Of a stretch of DNA of 64,000 nt, positions 36,630 to 46,506 are shown piece after piece; position 1 is the stretch's first letter; each line of letters starts with the position of its first letter. The DNA lies in contig NZ_OY782185.1 of NCBI RefSeq assembly GCF_963677685.1, forward strand, positions 148,973-212,972, given 5' to 3'. The position numbers and the translations under genes are program-made. The notes beneath the pieces are model-generated. The model saw only the letters and a program-made list of their open reading frames with translations. It was not told where the DNA came from and made no database searches. The stretch comes from an uncultured Bacteroides sp. (GTDB taxonomy: Bacteria > Bacteroidota > Bacteroidia > Bacteroidales > Bacteroidaceae).

Positions 36630-37190
36630 ATGATAGACGTAAGTAATTGTATCAACGAATCGCAAGAAAAGATGGATATGGCTGTGATGTATCTGGAAGA
36701 ATCTCTTTCACATATCCGTGCAGGTAAAGCTAGTCCCAGATTGTTAGACGGTATCCGGGTAGATTCTTATGGAAGTATGGTGCCTATCAGTAATGTAGCA
36801 GCAGTATCAACTCCCGATGCTCGCTCCATTACCATTAAGCCATGGGATAAGACGATGTTTCGTGTTATTGAAAAAGCAATTATTGATTCCGACCTGGGTA
36901 TCATGCCCGAAAATAACGGTGAAATTATCCGTATCGGCATACCACAACCCACAGAAGAAAGACGTAAACAATTGTCTAAACAATGTAAAGCTGAAGGAGA
37001 AACAGCTAAGATTAGTATCCGTAATTCTCGTAGAGATGGGATAGAAGCTCTAAAAAAGGGACTAAAAGACGGACTACCGGAAGATACTGAAAAAGATGCA
37101 GAAGGTAAACTACAAAAAATCCATGATAAATATATCAAGAAAGTAGAAGATATGCTAGTCGAAAAAGACAAAGAGATAATGACTGTATAA
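36630..37190 (+). CDS. frr: Ribosome recycling factor
   Basis: A 186-residue RRF that, with EF-G, splits post-termination ribosomes. The two-domain protein shows [37 protein letters not shown], the [15 protein letters not shown] hinge and a helical C-terminus. Length is normal. Two nt separate it from rsgA. Confidence 0.97.
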   Translation: MIDVSNCINESQEKMDMAVMYLEESLSHIRAGKASPRLLDGIRVDSYGSMVPISNVAAVSTPDARSITIKPWDKTMFRVIEKAIIDSDLGIMPENNGEIIRIGIPQPTEERRKQLSKQCKAEGETAKISIRNSRRDGIEALKKGLKDGLPEDTEKDAEGKLQKIHDKYIKKVEDMLVEKDKEIMTV

Positions 37191-37192
37191 TC

Positions 37193-38125
37193 GTGCACGG
37201 ACTAGTAATAAAAAATACCGGAAGTTGGTATTTGGTTAAAACAGATAACGGACAATGCGTTGAATGTAAGATCAAAGGCAACTTCCGCCTAAAAGGCATC
37301 AGAAGTACTAACCCTGTCGCCGTAGGAGATCGCGTACAAATTATTCTTAACCAAGAAGGTACAGCTTTTATCAGTGAGATAGAAGATCGCAAAAACTACA
37401 TCATACGTCGCGCCTCCAACCTCTCTAAACAATCACACATATTGGCAGCTAATCTTGACCAATGTGTGCTTATAGTTACCATAAACTACCCCGAGACTTC
37501 AACAATCTTCATTGATCGTTTTCTAGCTTCTGCAGAAGCTTACAATATACCTACTAAAATCATTTTCAACAAAGTAGACGCATATAATGAAGACGAACTT
37601 CGCTATTTAGATGCGTTAATCAACCTATACACACAGATAGGGTATCCTTGCCTAAAGGTATCTGCTTTTAATAGAGAAGGCATCGAAGATCTTAAAAAGG
37701 AACTCAAACAAAAAGTAACTCTATTTTCAGGACATTCCGGTGTTGGTAAATCAACTTTAATCAATACGATACTGCCCGAACTAGCCATAAAAACAGGCAA
37801 GATCTCAACCTATCATAATAAAGGGATGCATACCACCACCTTTTCTGAGATGTTTCCTGTTGAAGGCGAAGGTTATATCATAGACACTCCGGGAATTAAA
37901 GGCTTTGGTACTTTTGATATGGAAGATGAAGAGATAGGTCACTATTTCCCCGAAATATTTAAGGCCTCTTCAGAATGCAAATATAATAACTGTACACACC
38001 AGCATGAACCGGGATGTGCTGTAAGAAAAGCAGTCGAAGAGCATTATATAAGTGAATCCAGATACACCTCCTACCTTAATATGCTCAAAGACAAAGAAGA
38101 AGGTAAATATCGTTCAGCCTATTAA
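37193..38125 (+). CDS. rsgA: Ribosome small subunit-dependent GTPase A
   Basis: A 310-residue circularly permuted GTPase that checks late 30S assembly. An N-terminal OB-fold (about 1-75) precedes the G domain, in which the G4 motif NKVD comes before G1 ([11 protein letters not shown]) and G3 (DTPGIKGF), as expected for the permuted order. The C-terminal zinc site is C-x4-C-x-H-x5-C ([14 protein letters not shown]). It starts with GTG at 37193, 2 nt after frr. Confidence 0.96.
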   Translation: MHGLVIKNTGSWYLVKTDNGQCVECKIKGNFRLKGIRSTNPVAVGDRVQIILNQEGTAFISEIEDRKNYIIRRASNLSKQSHILAANLDQCVLIVTINYPETSTIFIDRFLASAEAYNIPTKIIFNKVDAYNEDELRYLDALINLYTQIGYPCLKVSAFNREGIEDLKKELKQKVTLFSGHSGVGKSTLINTILPELAIKTGKISTYHNKGMHTTTFSEMFPVEGEGYIIDTPGIKGFGTFDMEDEEIGHYFPEIFKASSECKYNNCTHQHEPGCAVRKAVEEHYISESRYTSYLNMLKDKEEGKYRSAY

Positions 38126-38132
38126 TTACAAA

Positions 38133-38180
38133 TTATCCCATCCTCATTGTGCTAGCAAAGAGCACATAAAGATGGGATAA
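38133..38180. terminator. Hairpin between convergent genes
   Basis: TTATCCCATC (38133-38142) pairs perfectly with GATGGGATAA (38171-38180), with an inner GTGCT/AGCAC stem. It lies between the ends of rsgA and the zinc-ribbon gene and probably terminates both, though T-runs are short. Confidence 0.55.
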
Positions 38181-38185
38181 GCTTA

Positions 38186-38464
38186 TTAAACATTCGTTTT
38201 CCAACGCTTCAATGTAGGGAAGAACTGTTTCATGTTTTCAATAGCCTCCTCTTTGGTATATTTCACCTCAGAATCCTTATTAAATTCATCTAGGAATTTT
38301 ACACAGTGTGTGATCATCTCATCCATAGTATAATCAAGAGTAAAAGCACCCTCTTTATAGCAATAACAGCAATAGTCACCATTAACGCTACCATCGGCAT
38401 TATTACCAAATAATTCTTTATCAGTTAACGGCATACCGCAACTCTGACAAAACTTTGTATCCAT
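38186..38464 (-). CDS. Small zinc-ribbon protein
   Basis: A 92-residue protein with an N-terminal putative zinc ribbon: CQSCGMPL and CCYCYKEG, about 20 residues apart, give four Cys ligands. The rest is a short helical domain ending FFPTLKRWKTN. Similar proteins are annotated as zinc-ribbon proteins, sometimes called transcriptional regulators, without proof. It has its own promoter (38501-38508). Confidence 0.85.
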   Translation of the reverse strand: MDTKFCQSCGMPLTDKELFGNNADGSVNGDYCCYCYKEGAFTLDYTMDEMITHCVKFLDEFNKDSEVKYTKEEAIENMKQFFPTLKRWKTNV

Positions 38465-38500
38465 AAACCTATTATTACATATAAAACATTATACAATATG

Positions 38501-38508
38501 CAAATGTA
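38501..38508 (-). promoter_or_regulatory. -7 box (TACATTTG) of the zinc-ribbon gene
   Basis: Exact TAnnTTTG match on the minus strand, 36 nt before the ATG at 38464. Confidence 0.55.
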
Positions 38509-38557
38509 TATTTTCTCATCCAATAAAAAACTCCTTTAAAACATTTATTTGTAAACG

Positions 38558-38629
38558 TTTTGTAGCAAACGAAAGATAAAACAAACTAAACTTATAAAAA
38601 AAGTATATCACTCCGTAGTTGCTACAAAA
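38558..38629. promoter_or_regulatory. Spaced 11-bp inverted repeat upstream of the phosphoesterase operon
   Basis: TTTTGTAGCAA (38558-38568) and TTGCTACAAAA (38619-38629) are perfect reverse complements separated by 50 nt, 70 nt before the ATG at 38699. They could be paired operators or a long hairpin. No exact TAnnTTTG box was seen for this operon. Confidence 0.4.
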
Positions 38630-38698
38630 TGTTAACCCAAATGTCATTCCATTGTATTCTCCCAAGCCCTAATTTGTTCCATCACAAAGTTAAATAAT

Positions 38699-40051
38699 AT
38701 GATGAAAATAAAACGGCTTATGGATACTTTAACTGTAACCACTTTACTCATTGCACCCATATCAAATGTCGTATCGCAAACACTTAACAACAGTGTGCAA
38801 AATGAAGAAGAATATCACATTGCAGTGATATCAGACGTGCACGTCATGGCCCCAAGCTTGCTCATTGAAGATGGCGAAGCAATGAATAATTATATTGCCC
38901 ATGATCGTAAAATGCTTCGCGAATCAACTGTCATATTAAAGGTTCTTACTGATAAATTAATTGCCGAACACCCGCAAATTGTATTAATAACAGGAGATCT
39001 CACCAAAGACGGAGAAGCTATTTCACACCAATATTTAGTAGATAGTTGCCTGTCGCGATTAAAAGAAGCAGGCATTCAACCTCTGGTAATACCAGGTAAT
39101 CACGATGTAAACAATCCACACTCAATCTCCTTTGAGGGTAAAAATACAAAACGCGTACAAACCGTATCTCCTTTCGACTTTGCCTCAATCTATACCGAGT
39201 ATGGCTACGGAAAAGCCATTGCACGAGATAAACATTCACTCTCATACGTTTTTGAACCCTTAGGAAGCCACCTGCGAATACTAGCAATTGATGCTTGCAA
39301 GTATGAGGAAAATAATTTTGAAAAAAACATTTGCAGACACGATGGACGTATCAAACCAGAAACAATGAATTTCATAAAAGAACAAATAACCGATGCTAAA
39401 AATCACGGAATGCGTGTTATTGGGATGATGCACCATGGCTTAGTTAGGCATTGGAAGTACCAAAATCGTATTATGAAAGGTTATCTCATCGACGATTGGA
39501 AAAAGCAAGCTGACCTATTATCCAAAGAAGGGTTAGAGATCATGTTTACTGGGCACTCCCATGCACAAGATATCTCATGCCGAAAAAAGGGAAAACGCAC
39601 TATTTATGATGTAGAAACAGGATCAGCAGTTACCTACCCCTCCCCTTACAGATTGATATGTGTCACCAATGATAGTATGAAGATCAACAGTAAATTCATT
39701 GAAGAAATGCCGATCAACCTCAATGGAATATCATTCACAGAACATGCCAAACAAGTTTTAATGAAAGGAGCTGCAGGTTTCGTTGAATCCACCTTCCCGA
39801 CCAATGTACCAGATTCAATTAAACAATCCGCAGCTTTTTGTGCAGGCAAAGCATTGATAGCCAACTGCCGAGGAGATGAAAAATTATCCGACGAAGACCG
39901 CTTGGACATCGAGCAGAATGCAAAGAAAATAAAGAAATACTCTAAACGTTATGCACGAATTTTTCGCATTGTCACCATGGTCATGCGCAATGACGTATTT
40001 CCTACCGATAACGAATTTGCATTTCAATTCACTTTACAAACCACAAAATAA
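38699..40051 (+). CDS. Exported metallophosphoesterase
   Basis: A 450-residue calcineurin-like phosphoesterase with a signal peptide (about 1-26, no lipobox). The five metal and catalytic blocks are present: SDVHV (DxH), TGDLTKDGE (GDxx), GNHDVNNP (GNH[DE]), MMHHGL (H) and GHSHAQD (GHxH). It is probably a periplasmic phosphomono- or diesterase. It is 24 nt upstream of a TonB-dependent receptor on the same strand, so its substrate is probably what that receptor brings in, or the enzyme processes it after uptake. The C-terminal 120 residues are helical with no clear domain. Confidence 0.88.
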   Translation: MMKIKRLMDTLTVTTLLIAPISNVVSQTLNNSVQNEEEYHIAVISDVHVMAPSLLIEDGEAMNNYIAHDRKMLRESTVILKVLTDKLIAEHPQIVLITGDLTKDGEAISHQYLVDSCLSRLKEAGIQPLVIPGNHDVNNPHSISFEGKNTKRVQTVSPFDFASIYTEYGYGKAIARDKHSLSYVFEPLGSHLRILAIDACKYEENNFEKNICRHDGRIKPETMNFIKEQITDAKNHGMRVIGMMHHGLVRHWKYQNRIMKGYLIDDWKKQADLLSKEGLEIMFTGHSHAQDISCRKKGKRTIYDVETGSAVTYPSPYRLICVTNDSMKINSKFIEEMPINLNGISFTEHAKQVLMKGAAGFVESTFPTNVPDSIKQSAAFCAGKALIANCRGDEKLSDEDRLDIEQNAKKIKKYSKRYARIFRIVTMVMRNDVFPTDNEFAFQFTLQTTK

Positions 40052-40075
40052 CATTGAACTAAAATAAAAACAAGT

Positions 40076-42811
40076 ATGAATTACAAGAAAATTTTAACTC
40101 TTTCCCTTTGTTATTCCTTACTCTCATGGGCACCTTGCTCTCTAACCACAGCAGGGGCGCATTCAATGATAAAAGAAAGTAACATCCCGATCCATGTAAA
40201 AGGAATTATTGTAAGTGATAAAGGAGAACCATTACCAGGCGTAAGCATTGCTGTGAAAAACACAGGAACAGGAACCAGTAGCCGTACCGACGGCACTTTT
40301 AGCCTCAACGTAGCCTCTACCCGCACCATACTGATTTTTTCCTACTTAGGCTATAAAAAACAAGAACTACAAGCCAAAGCCGACATGAAAGTTATTCTGC
40401 AAGAAGACACCCACATGCTAGGGGAAGTCGTAGTTAGTACTCAGAAACGCAACCAAAACAGCATCGAAGTTCCTATAGCAGTAAGTGCTCTTTCAGGAGG
40501 AAATCTAAAAAAGCTGAACATACAACAATTTGACGAAATGGCCCAATACATACCCGGGCTCCAAATTCAAATGCAAAGCCCCAATAATCCGGGATACGTT
40601 ATTCGAGGAGTAACCTCTGACGATGGAGATTCCCGCTCCCAACCTCGTATTTCTATCTTTCAAGACGGAGTATCCATTTCCCGTTCCCGAGCCTCAGCAG
40701 TAGAACTGTTTGATCTCGAGCGCGTAGAGGTTGTCAAAGGTCCTCAAGGAACACTCTTCGGACGTGGTGCCGAAATAGGTGCGGTACACGTCATCCGCAA
40801 CAAGGCAACCAACCAACTTAGCGGGGAACTTTCAGCAGGATATGGCAGCTATAACACAAGACTCACAACAGGCTTTATCAACACTCCTCTTATCGATGGA
40901 AAATTAGCAAACCGTTTTGCTTTTTCATATAATGCCCGAGATGGATTTATCAAGAACCTTTCAGGAGGACGACTAAACGGTAAAAACACAATTGCCTTAC
41001 GCAACTCCATCCGCAACTGGATAAACGACAAAACAACCGCAGATTTTATTATAGACTATCAATACGATGACTATCCGGGAACATCATTCAAAAGCAAAAC
41101 TTACGCACCTGCGGGTGGCAATACAGATCCTAATTCCGCTGCCGATTTAGAGCAGGGAAAAAATCTCTATATCAAGCGTCATGTAGGAGGAGGAACTTTC
41201 TTATTAGATCACGAAATAAATGAAAATTGGAAATTATCATCCATCACAGGCTTTAGAGCATTCAAATCTGACGAATCATTTGATGCAGACGGAACCCCTG
41301 CCCCCATACTTTGGGTTTCCGAGAAAGAAAAAGGAACACAGTTCAGCCAAGAATTCAGATTAAATTACGATAGCAAAAAACGTTTTTCAGGATTCGGAGG
41401 AATTAGCTATTTTTATGAAAATTCCAGTCAGGAAGTGCCCATGCGTATTAATGAGCAAAGTCTTTATCCTGCATACATCTCCCCACTGCTCAAAAGCCAG
41501 TTCGCTACACAATTCAAAGCACTAGGATTAGCAGACGCAACCAGTTCATCCATACTAAACGCGCTATTCCCCGATCAGGCAGCTGTAGTAAATGGTGAAG
41601 CACAATATGTAACCAACCTACCACAGATCCGACAAACACTTGAAGCAATTATGAGCAACATGCTAGGTACTCAGGTGACTCTTGAACAAGGTTTAACCGC
41701 CATGGGCGTACCGGCTGCTACCATCACTTCTGTAGCCCAACAAGTAGACTTGCTCTCAGGTAAACCGATCAACGCTTACCACGAAGAGAGTTCCACAAAT
41801 TACGGAACCAATCAAGCTGCCGAGATATTTGTTGATGGAACATATAAGCTAACCCGCCAACTGTCTCTTACAGCAGGACTCCGAGCATCCTATGAACATC
41901 AGATCGGCGGTTATCGCTCCGATGCTTCTCTACAGCCCAGTATCTTTGGACTAATGATTAATGGTTCAGGCAATCTGCTCAACCCCGTATCCAATGGAAA
42001 AATTACAGCATCAGGCGATTACTATTCCTGGGTAGGACGTATAGCGCTCAATTACATGTTTAAACGCAACAATATCTATTTGAGTGCTTCGCGAGGACGC
42101 CGCCCCGGAGTGATTTTAGTACTCCCGAGCAAAGTGACCAAGTTAAACCCTGAAATCATTTACAGCTATGAAGCCGGCATTAAAGGGTTGGTTGCAAACG
42201 GGCAATTATCTTACGATTTAAGTGCCTATTATTACGATTGGAACCATTTTCAGAGCAATTCCCTACAAACTGTTGATGGCAGCTTAGCCCCTCAATACCT
42301 TGCAGACGACGGAGGTAAAGCGCACACTTTCGGAGTAGAAGCAGGATTCAAATATAGTCCCCTACGATATTTGAGCATCTTTGGGAATTATAGCTATATC
42401 GATGGAAAATTCAACGATAAAGATGAAAACGGGAATCCTCAGGAATATGCAGGAAATCGCTTTCGCCTCACTCCCAAACATACTTTTTCCGCCGGATTAG
42501 ATATGGAAATACCAACAAGCAAACGTTCAACACTCTATTTCCGTCCCTCCTATTCATATAAATCCCAAGTTTATTTTGAAGACAGCAATCGCTCAGATCT
42601 TAGTCAAGCAGGTTATGGGCTGGCCAACTTCAACACAGGAATAAGAGTCATCGCTCGCAACTTGTATTATGAGTTCGGAGCATTCGGCAAAAATGTATTC
42701 GATAAAAAATATATCATAGATGCCGGAAATAGCGGCGATGCCATCGGACTTCCCACTTTTATCGGTGGCAGTCGTAGCGTTATAGGGATAACAGCCAAAA
42801 TAGGTTTCTAA
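40076..42811 (+). CDS. TonB-dependent outer-membrane receptor
   Basis: A 911-residue receptor. After the signal peptide comes a carboxypeptidase-like regulatory domain (about 40-110, IPIHVKGIIVSDKGEPLPGVSI), then a plug domain (about 125-240, PGLQIQMQSPNNPGYVIRGV and ERVEVVKGPQGTLFGRGAEIGAVHVI) and a 22-strand barrel ending in IGITAKIGF with the terminal Phe. No SusD-like gene follows, so it is not a typical glycan-uptake pair. It is linked instead to the metallophosphoesterase. Substrate unknown. Confidence 0.93.
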   Translation: MNYKKILTLSLCYSLLSWAPCSLTTAGAHSMIKESNIPIHVKGIIVSDKGEPLPGVSIAVKNTGTGTSSRTDGTFSLNVASTRTILIFSYLGYKKQELQAKADMKVILQEDTHMLGEVVVSTQKRNQNSIEVPIAVSALSGGNLKKLNIQQFDEMAQYIPGLQIQMQSPNNPGYVIRGVTSDDGDSRSQPRISIFQDGVSISRSRASAVELFDLERVEVVKGPQGTLFGRGAEIGAVHVIRNKATNQLSGELSAGYGSYNTRLTTGFINTPLIDGKLANRFAFSYNARDGFIKNLSGGRLNGKNTIALRNSIRNWINDKTTADFIIDYQYDDYPGTSFKSKTYAPAGGNTDPNSAADLEQGKNLYIKRHVGGGTFLLDHEINENWKLSSITGFRAFKSDESFDADGTPAPILWVSEKEKGTQFSQEFRLNYDSKKRFSGFGGISYFYENSSQEVPMRINEQSLYPAYISPLLKSQFATQFKALGLADATSSSILNALFPDQAAVVNGEAQYVTNLPQIRQTLEAIMSNMLGTQVTLEQGLTAMGVPAATITSVAQQVDLLSGKPINAYHEESSTNYGTNQAAEIFVDGTYKLTRQLSLTAGLRASYEHQIGGYRSDASLQPSIFGLMINGSGNLLNPVSNGKITASGDYYSWVGRIALNYMFKRNNIYLSASRGRRPGVILVLPSKVTKLNPEIIYSYEAGIKGLVANGQLSYDLSAYYYDWNHFQSNSLQTVDGSLAPQYLADDGGKAHTFGVEAGFKYSPLRYLSIFGNYSYIDGKFNDKDENGNPQEYAGNRFRLTPKHTFSAGLDMEIPTSKRSTLYFRPSYSYKSQVYFEDSNRSDLSQAGYGLANFNTGIRVIARNLYYEFGAFGKNVFDKKYIIDAGNSGDAIGLPTFIGGSRSVIGITAKIGF

Positions 42812-42826
42812 ATCTTTATTAATAAA

Positions 42827-43903
42827 TCACTGTTTTAGGCAAGCATTATCGAAACTGATACGAGCATTTCGGCTATCTGAATAATTATTATAGTTATACT
42901 TGAATATTTCGATAGCGCCCTTTATGTTCCCAATCGATAATGCATATTTGCCTATATTATCAATCAGTTTTTCATCTGGTACAAAAGAGAACCCAAGTTT
43001 ATTCGAAAGCTTTTCATAGCTTTTTGATATCAAACTTGGGTTTTCCGGTACCTGCTTCACTGGTAGCTCAATCCCTTTAAAGATTGTCTTCAAAGCGTCA
43101 AAAACACCAGGCATTATGATCGTGCCATGATCCTCATTTGCGTAATATTTCCACGCGGCATCCAATTTATTCTCTGAAGACAGAGGCAATAGATTCTGAC
43201 AGAAATCTCTAATGGTTCCCGAATGCCTTTGTCCGTCGTTAGGCTTATCCTGATCCATAGCCATAGCCACATAAAGAGATTTTCCGGAAAAGTCGCAAGT
43301 ATTCCATAGACTCTCAGCCTCTTTGTAGACTTTCCGCTCATCCCACCATAAACTAGGATCCAAAGCAACATAAGCATTAAATGCCTCAGGTTGATGTATT
43401 AACAAATTAATAGCAAACAAGCCCCCAAAAGAGTGTCCTATCAACAGATTATATCCACTTGTACGATAAGTTGAGTCGATTTTATCTCTCAACTCGGTAA
43501 GTAAAAATGATGCAAAATTCGCAGCTCCCCCACTATTAGTAAACATCTCTTTCCCTGCGCGCCTCAAAGAAGCCTTAGAGGGAGTTAAATCTCTTGTGCG
43601 GTCAGTATTAAGCACACCTACAATGATACATTCAGGCATATAATTATACATACCTTTAGTGAAAGCCTTTTGAATAGCCACAAGAGTAGTAAAGTTTGCA
43701 TCACCATCCAACAAATAAATAACGGGATAACTAGCCTTTCCATAAACATCATCATGATATTCAGGGGGCAAATAAACCCAATATCCCCTATCCTCTTTCA
43801 ATAGATCAGAATATATCGAATACTTATTGCCAATAGAGATACTTTCTTGCCCCATCAGTAAGGCAGGAACAAAAATCAATAAGAAAAACAAAAGTTTTTT
43901 CAT
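42827..43903 (-). CDS. Exported alpha/beta-hydrolase esterase (esterase D / IroE-like)
   Basis: A 358-residue protein with a signal peptide (MKKLLFFLLIFVPALLMGQ) and a putative-esterase (PF00756-type) fold. PVIYLLDGDANF, the nucleophile elbow LLIGHSFGGLFA, LDPSLWWDE and a late EDHGTI (His) are visible. Related enzymes include the siderophore esterases IroE, Fes and BesA. A short helical, TPR-like tail follows (about 300-358). It lies downstream of a siderophore-type TonB receptor on the same strand, with a hairpin between them, which supports a role in opening ferric-siderophore esters. That role is inferred. Confidence 0.85.
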   Translation of the reverse strand: MKKLLFFLLIFVPALLMGQESISIGNKYSIYSDLLKEDRGYWVYLPPEYHDDVYGKASYPVIYLLDGDANFTTLVAIQKAFTKGMYNYMPECIIVGVLNTDRTRDLTPSKASLRRAGKEMFTNSGGAANFASFLLTELRDKIDSTYRTSGYNLLIGHSFGGLFAINLLIHQPEAFNAYVALDPSLWWDERKVYKEAESLWNTCDFSGKSLYVAMAMDQDKPNDGQRHSGTIRDFCQNLLPLSSENKLDAAWKYYANEDHGTIIMPGVFDALKTIFKGIELPVKQVPENPSLISKSYEKLSNKLGFSFVPDEKLIDNIGKYALSIGNIKGAIEIFKYNYNNYSDSRNARISFDNACLKQ

Positions 43904-43921
43904 CTCGTCTAAATTATAAAG

Positions 43922-43969
43922 AAAAAATGCGCTAAAGATCAGAGTGCCCCTTTCTTCAACGCATTTTTT
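43922..43969. terminator. Terminator between siderophore receptor and esterase
   Basis: AAAAAATGCG (43922-43931) and CGCATTTTTT (43960-43969) form a perfect 10-bp stem with T-runs on both strands. It should end or attenuate the receptor transcript before the esterase gene. Confidence 0.65.
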
Positions 43970-43981
43970 ATCTAATTATTA

Positions 43982-46363
43982 TTAAAAGCGATAAGTCACG
44001 TTAGCTAAAAATTGTCTTGGAGCCTGTGTTTCTGCATAATAATCAACCAACCAATAACGCTTATCCGTTAGATTATTAATCTTTGCACCAATTCTAACAT
44101 TAGCATATTCATAGAACAAAGTAGCATCTAATTTACCATAGCCCGAAGCCTCATATTTATTCGCAGTATCTAAATAGCTACCGCTGGCAAAGTTACCTCC
44201 TAAACCAAAACCAATACCTTTCAAACTACCCGATATTAGTTTCTGGCTAATCCAGAAGTTAGCTAAATGTTTGGGTGTACCTACATCTCTTTTTCCTTCA
44301 GCGCCTCCCTTTGTAAATTCATTATCATTATAAGCATAACCAAGAATAATATGCATGCCCGGTATTGGATTAGCGATCACATCCATCTCAACCCCTTTAC
44401 TTACTTGCGTGCCATCCTGTACACTATAGCTTGCCACTGCTGATCCAGAGGCTGCTTTTACAGAGCGAAGGCGATCATCCACCTTAATGTGGTAAACGCT
44501 GATGGTACTATTCAGTTTTCTATTTAAGAGTTCCATCTTCAACCCCGCTTCCCATTGAAAAGCATGCTCAGGCTTAAATGCCTTAACATCTCCATTCTCA
44601 TTATAAATGCCAGGTCCCTTATTTTTGAACCCATTCATATAATTACCAAAAACAGAAACTTTATCTTTCAAGATTTGATAAACAAGACCAAATTTAGGCG
44701 ACCAAGCTGTTTGCATATAATTATTCTCTACATCATCGAAACGGTCAAATCGAAGACTTGCTAACACATCCAATCGGCTAGTTACAGTCAGAACATCCGA
44801 AGCATACGCACTATATGTTCGAGTAAAACGCCTGGAAGCCCTTGTCTGATTAGGAGTTGCCATCTTCATATTGTACTGATCCAAATAAATAGGAACAGCA
44901 TTTCCATGAATAGCAATATTACCGGTCGTATTCTTATTTGTTCCCTTATCATAAGCAGTTACAGTAGCTCTTGTATCAACTGTGGTCAGCTTCGTATAAT
45001 CCATTCCAACAAGCAGACGATTCCTGAATTGCCCCAAATAAAAATCACCATTAAAATTCTGTTGAACTTGTTGAGTGGTAAAGATACTAGGTATATGCAT
45101 CATCCGACGGGACAGACTATCCTTAGACGTCACATCCAAAAAGATATAATTAGCATCATTATCTGTTCGTGCGTACGAAACTAACGTTTGTGAAGTCCAG
45201 CTATCAGATATTTTATATTTAGCTTCAGCAAAGATATTAAGAACCTCAGCCTTACTTGTCACATCATTAGAAGCGAATGATTTGTTCCAGTCCCAATTCA
45301 GTTCATCCAAATTACTGATCTCAACCCCACTTAAGTTAATATAAGAAGTAGTACGGTTTGATTTAAAGTACTCTGCATCTACCGTAAACGACAAACGATC
45401 CGTTGCATTAAAAGTGAAAGTAGGAGCCAGCATAAAAGTTTTATTTATCCCATAATCCTTATAACTATTTTCCTTATGCAAAGCAGTATTTACTCTAAAC
45501 AAAGCCTTGCCATCTTTATCCAAAGGAGTATTATAATCAGCAGTAATACGCCCCAAGCCCCATGCGCCACCAACAAAACCAATTTCTCCACCTTTGCCAT
45601 CATAAGCCCTTTTAGTCACGCGATTAATAAGTCCCCCATACGAAATAAGGTTTGTACCAAACAAAGTAGCAGAAGGGCCTTTTATCACTTCAATACTTTC
45701 CAAGTTAGCTGGATCAGATAACGAAACAAAATTGGTTGCCATACCATTACGTATAGAACCAGCACCATCAGCACCGGCAAAACCACGCAAACGCATAGCC
45801 ATACCTGTACCTCCTGATCCTACGCCGAGAGTTGCCGCAGTAACCCCTGGCGAAGCAGTCAGCACATTCCGAAAATCAACGGCAATCTGTTCACTCAAAA
45901 GCTCCTTAGGAACAACAGTATACGCCTGTGGATTCTCCAAGTTTTTAATTGGCATACGAGCCACAAAATCAGATTTTTTCTGAGCAAACTTTTTTATCAT
46001 ACCATCTACCACCACTTCATCTAGCATCTTAGCCGCTGACACATCAACTTTCACGATACCTATATTGGTAGTCTTACCCGCAGCTACCGATAGATGTTTC
46101 TCAATAGGTTTACTCCCCATATATGACACTTGAATAGTATAATTTCCCGAGTAAACACTAAAAGAGAAGTTACCTTTTTCATCAGTATAACTTCCCACAC
46201 TACTCCCTTTTATGCTTACAGCAACAGCTTCTACCGCCGCTCCATCTGTGAGCGACACAACTTTTCCTATTATTTTACCTGTTTGTGCATAAGTCTGTGC
46301 AGAACACAACACTAAAAACATTACCCAATAAAACGGTTTAACGAATCTTTTCATTTTCTTCAA
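43982..46363 (-). CDS. TonB-dependent siderophore receptor
   Basis: A 793-residue outer-membrane receptor: signal peptide (about 1-26), a carboxypeptidase-like domain (about 29-105), and a plug with MLDEVVVDG and PQAYTVVPKELLSEQIAVDFRNVLTASPGV. The ferric-siderophore-type IEVIKGPSATLFGTNLISYGGLINRVTK follows, then a barrel ending in FLANVTYRF with the terminal Phe. The plug is of the FhuE/FpvA class rather than SusC. The neighbouring esterase and AraC-type regulator fit an iron-scavenging locus. The actual siderophore is unknown; Bacteroides generally use siderophores made by others. Confidence 0.92.
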   Translation of the reverse strand: MKKMKRFVKPFYWVMFLVLCSAQTYAQTGKIIGKVVSLTDGAAVEAVAVSIKGSSVGSYTDEKGNFSFSVYSGNYTIQVSYMGSKPIEKHLSVAAGKTTNIGIVKVDVSAAKMLDEVVVDGMIKKFAQKKSDFVARMPIKNLENPQAYTVVPKELLSEQIAVDFRNVLTASPGVTAATLGVGSGGTGMAMRLRGFAGADGAGSIRNGMATNFVSLSDPANLESIEVIKGPSATLFGTNLISYGGLINRVTKRAYDGKGGEIGFVGGAWGLGRITADYNTPLDKDGKALFRVNTALHKENSYKDYGINKTFMLAPTFTFNATDRLSFTVDAEYFKSNRTTSYINLSGVEISNLDELNWDWNKSFASNDVTSKAEVLNIFAEAKYKISDSWTSQTLVSYARTDNDANYIFLDVTSKDSLSRRMMHIPSIFTTQQVQQNFNGDFYLGQFRNRLLVGMDYTKLTTVDTRATVTAYDKGTNKNTTGNIAIHGNAVPIYLDQYNMKMATPNQTRASRRFTRTYSAYASDVLTVTSRLDVLASLRFDRFDDVENNYMQTAWSPKFGLVYQILKDKVSVFGNYMNGFKNKGPGIYNENGDVKAFKPEHAFQWEAGLKMELLNRKLNSTISVYHIKVDDRLRSVKAASGSAVASYSVQDGTQVSKGVEMDVIANPIPGMHIILGYAYNDNEFTKGGAEGKRDVGTPKHLANFWISQKLISGSLKGIGFGLGGNFASGSYLDTANKYEASGYGKLDATLFYEYANVRIGAKINNLTDKRYWLVDYYAETQAPRQFLANVTYRF

Positions 46364-46394
46364 TTATAAAATATTTATGCATTAACGAAGAGTG

Positions 46395-46402
46395 CAAAAG
46401 TA
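46395..46402 (-). promoter_or_regulatory. -7 box (TACTTTTG) of the siderophore receptor
   Basis: Exact TAnnTTTG match on the minus strand, 31 nt before the ATG at 46363. Confidence 0.55.
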
Positions 46403-46506
46403 TGGAAGCTTATTACAGTCTGCAATCGCTACAAATAATCATAATGAAAGAAAAAATACCTATAAAGCGTGATTTACCAAATAAGTTCTACTTTTAAACG
46501 AAACAA

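Noticed and set aside
40076-42811. Polysaccharide utilisation locus (SusC/SusD)
   Set aside because: None of the three TonB receptors in the window has a SusD-like lipoprotein or glycoside hydrolase beside it.
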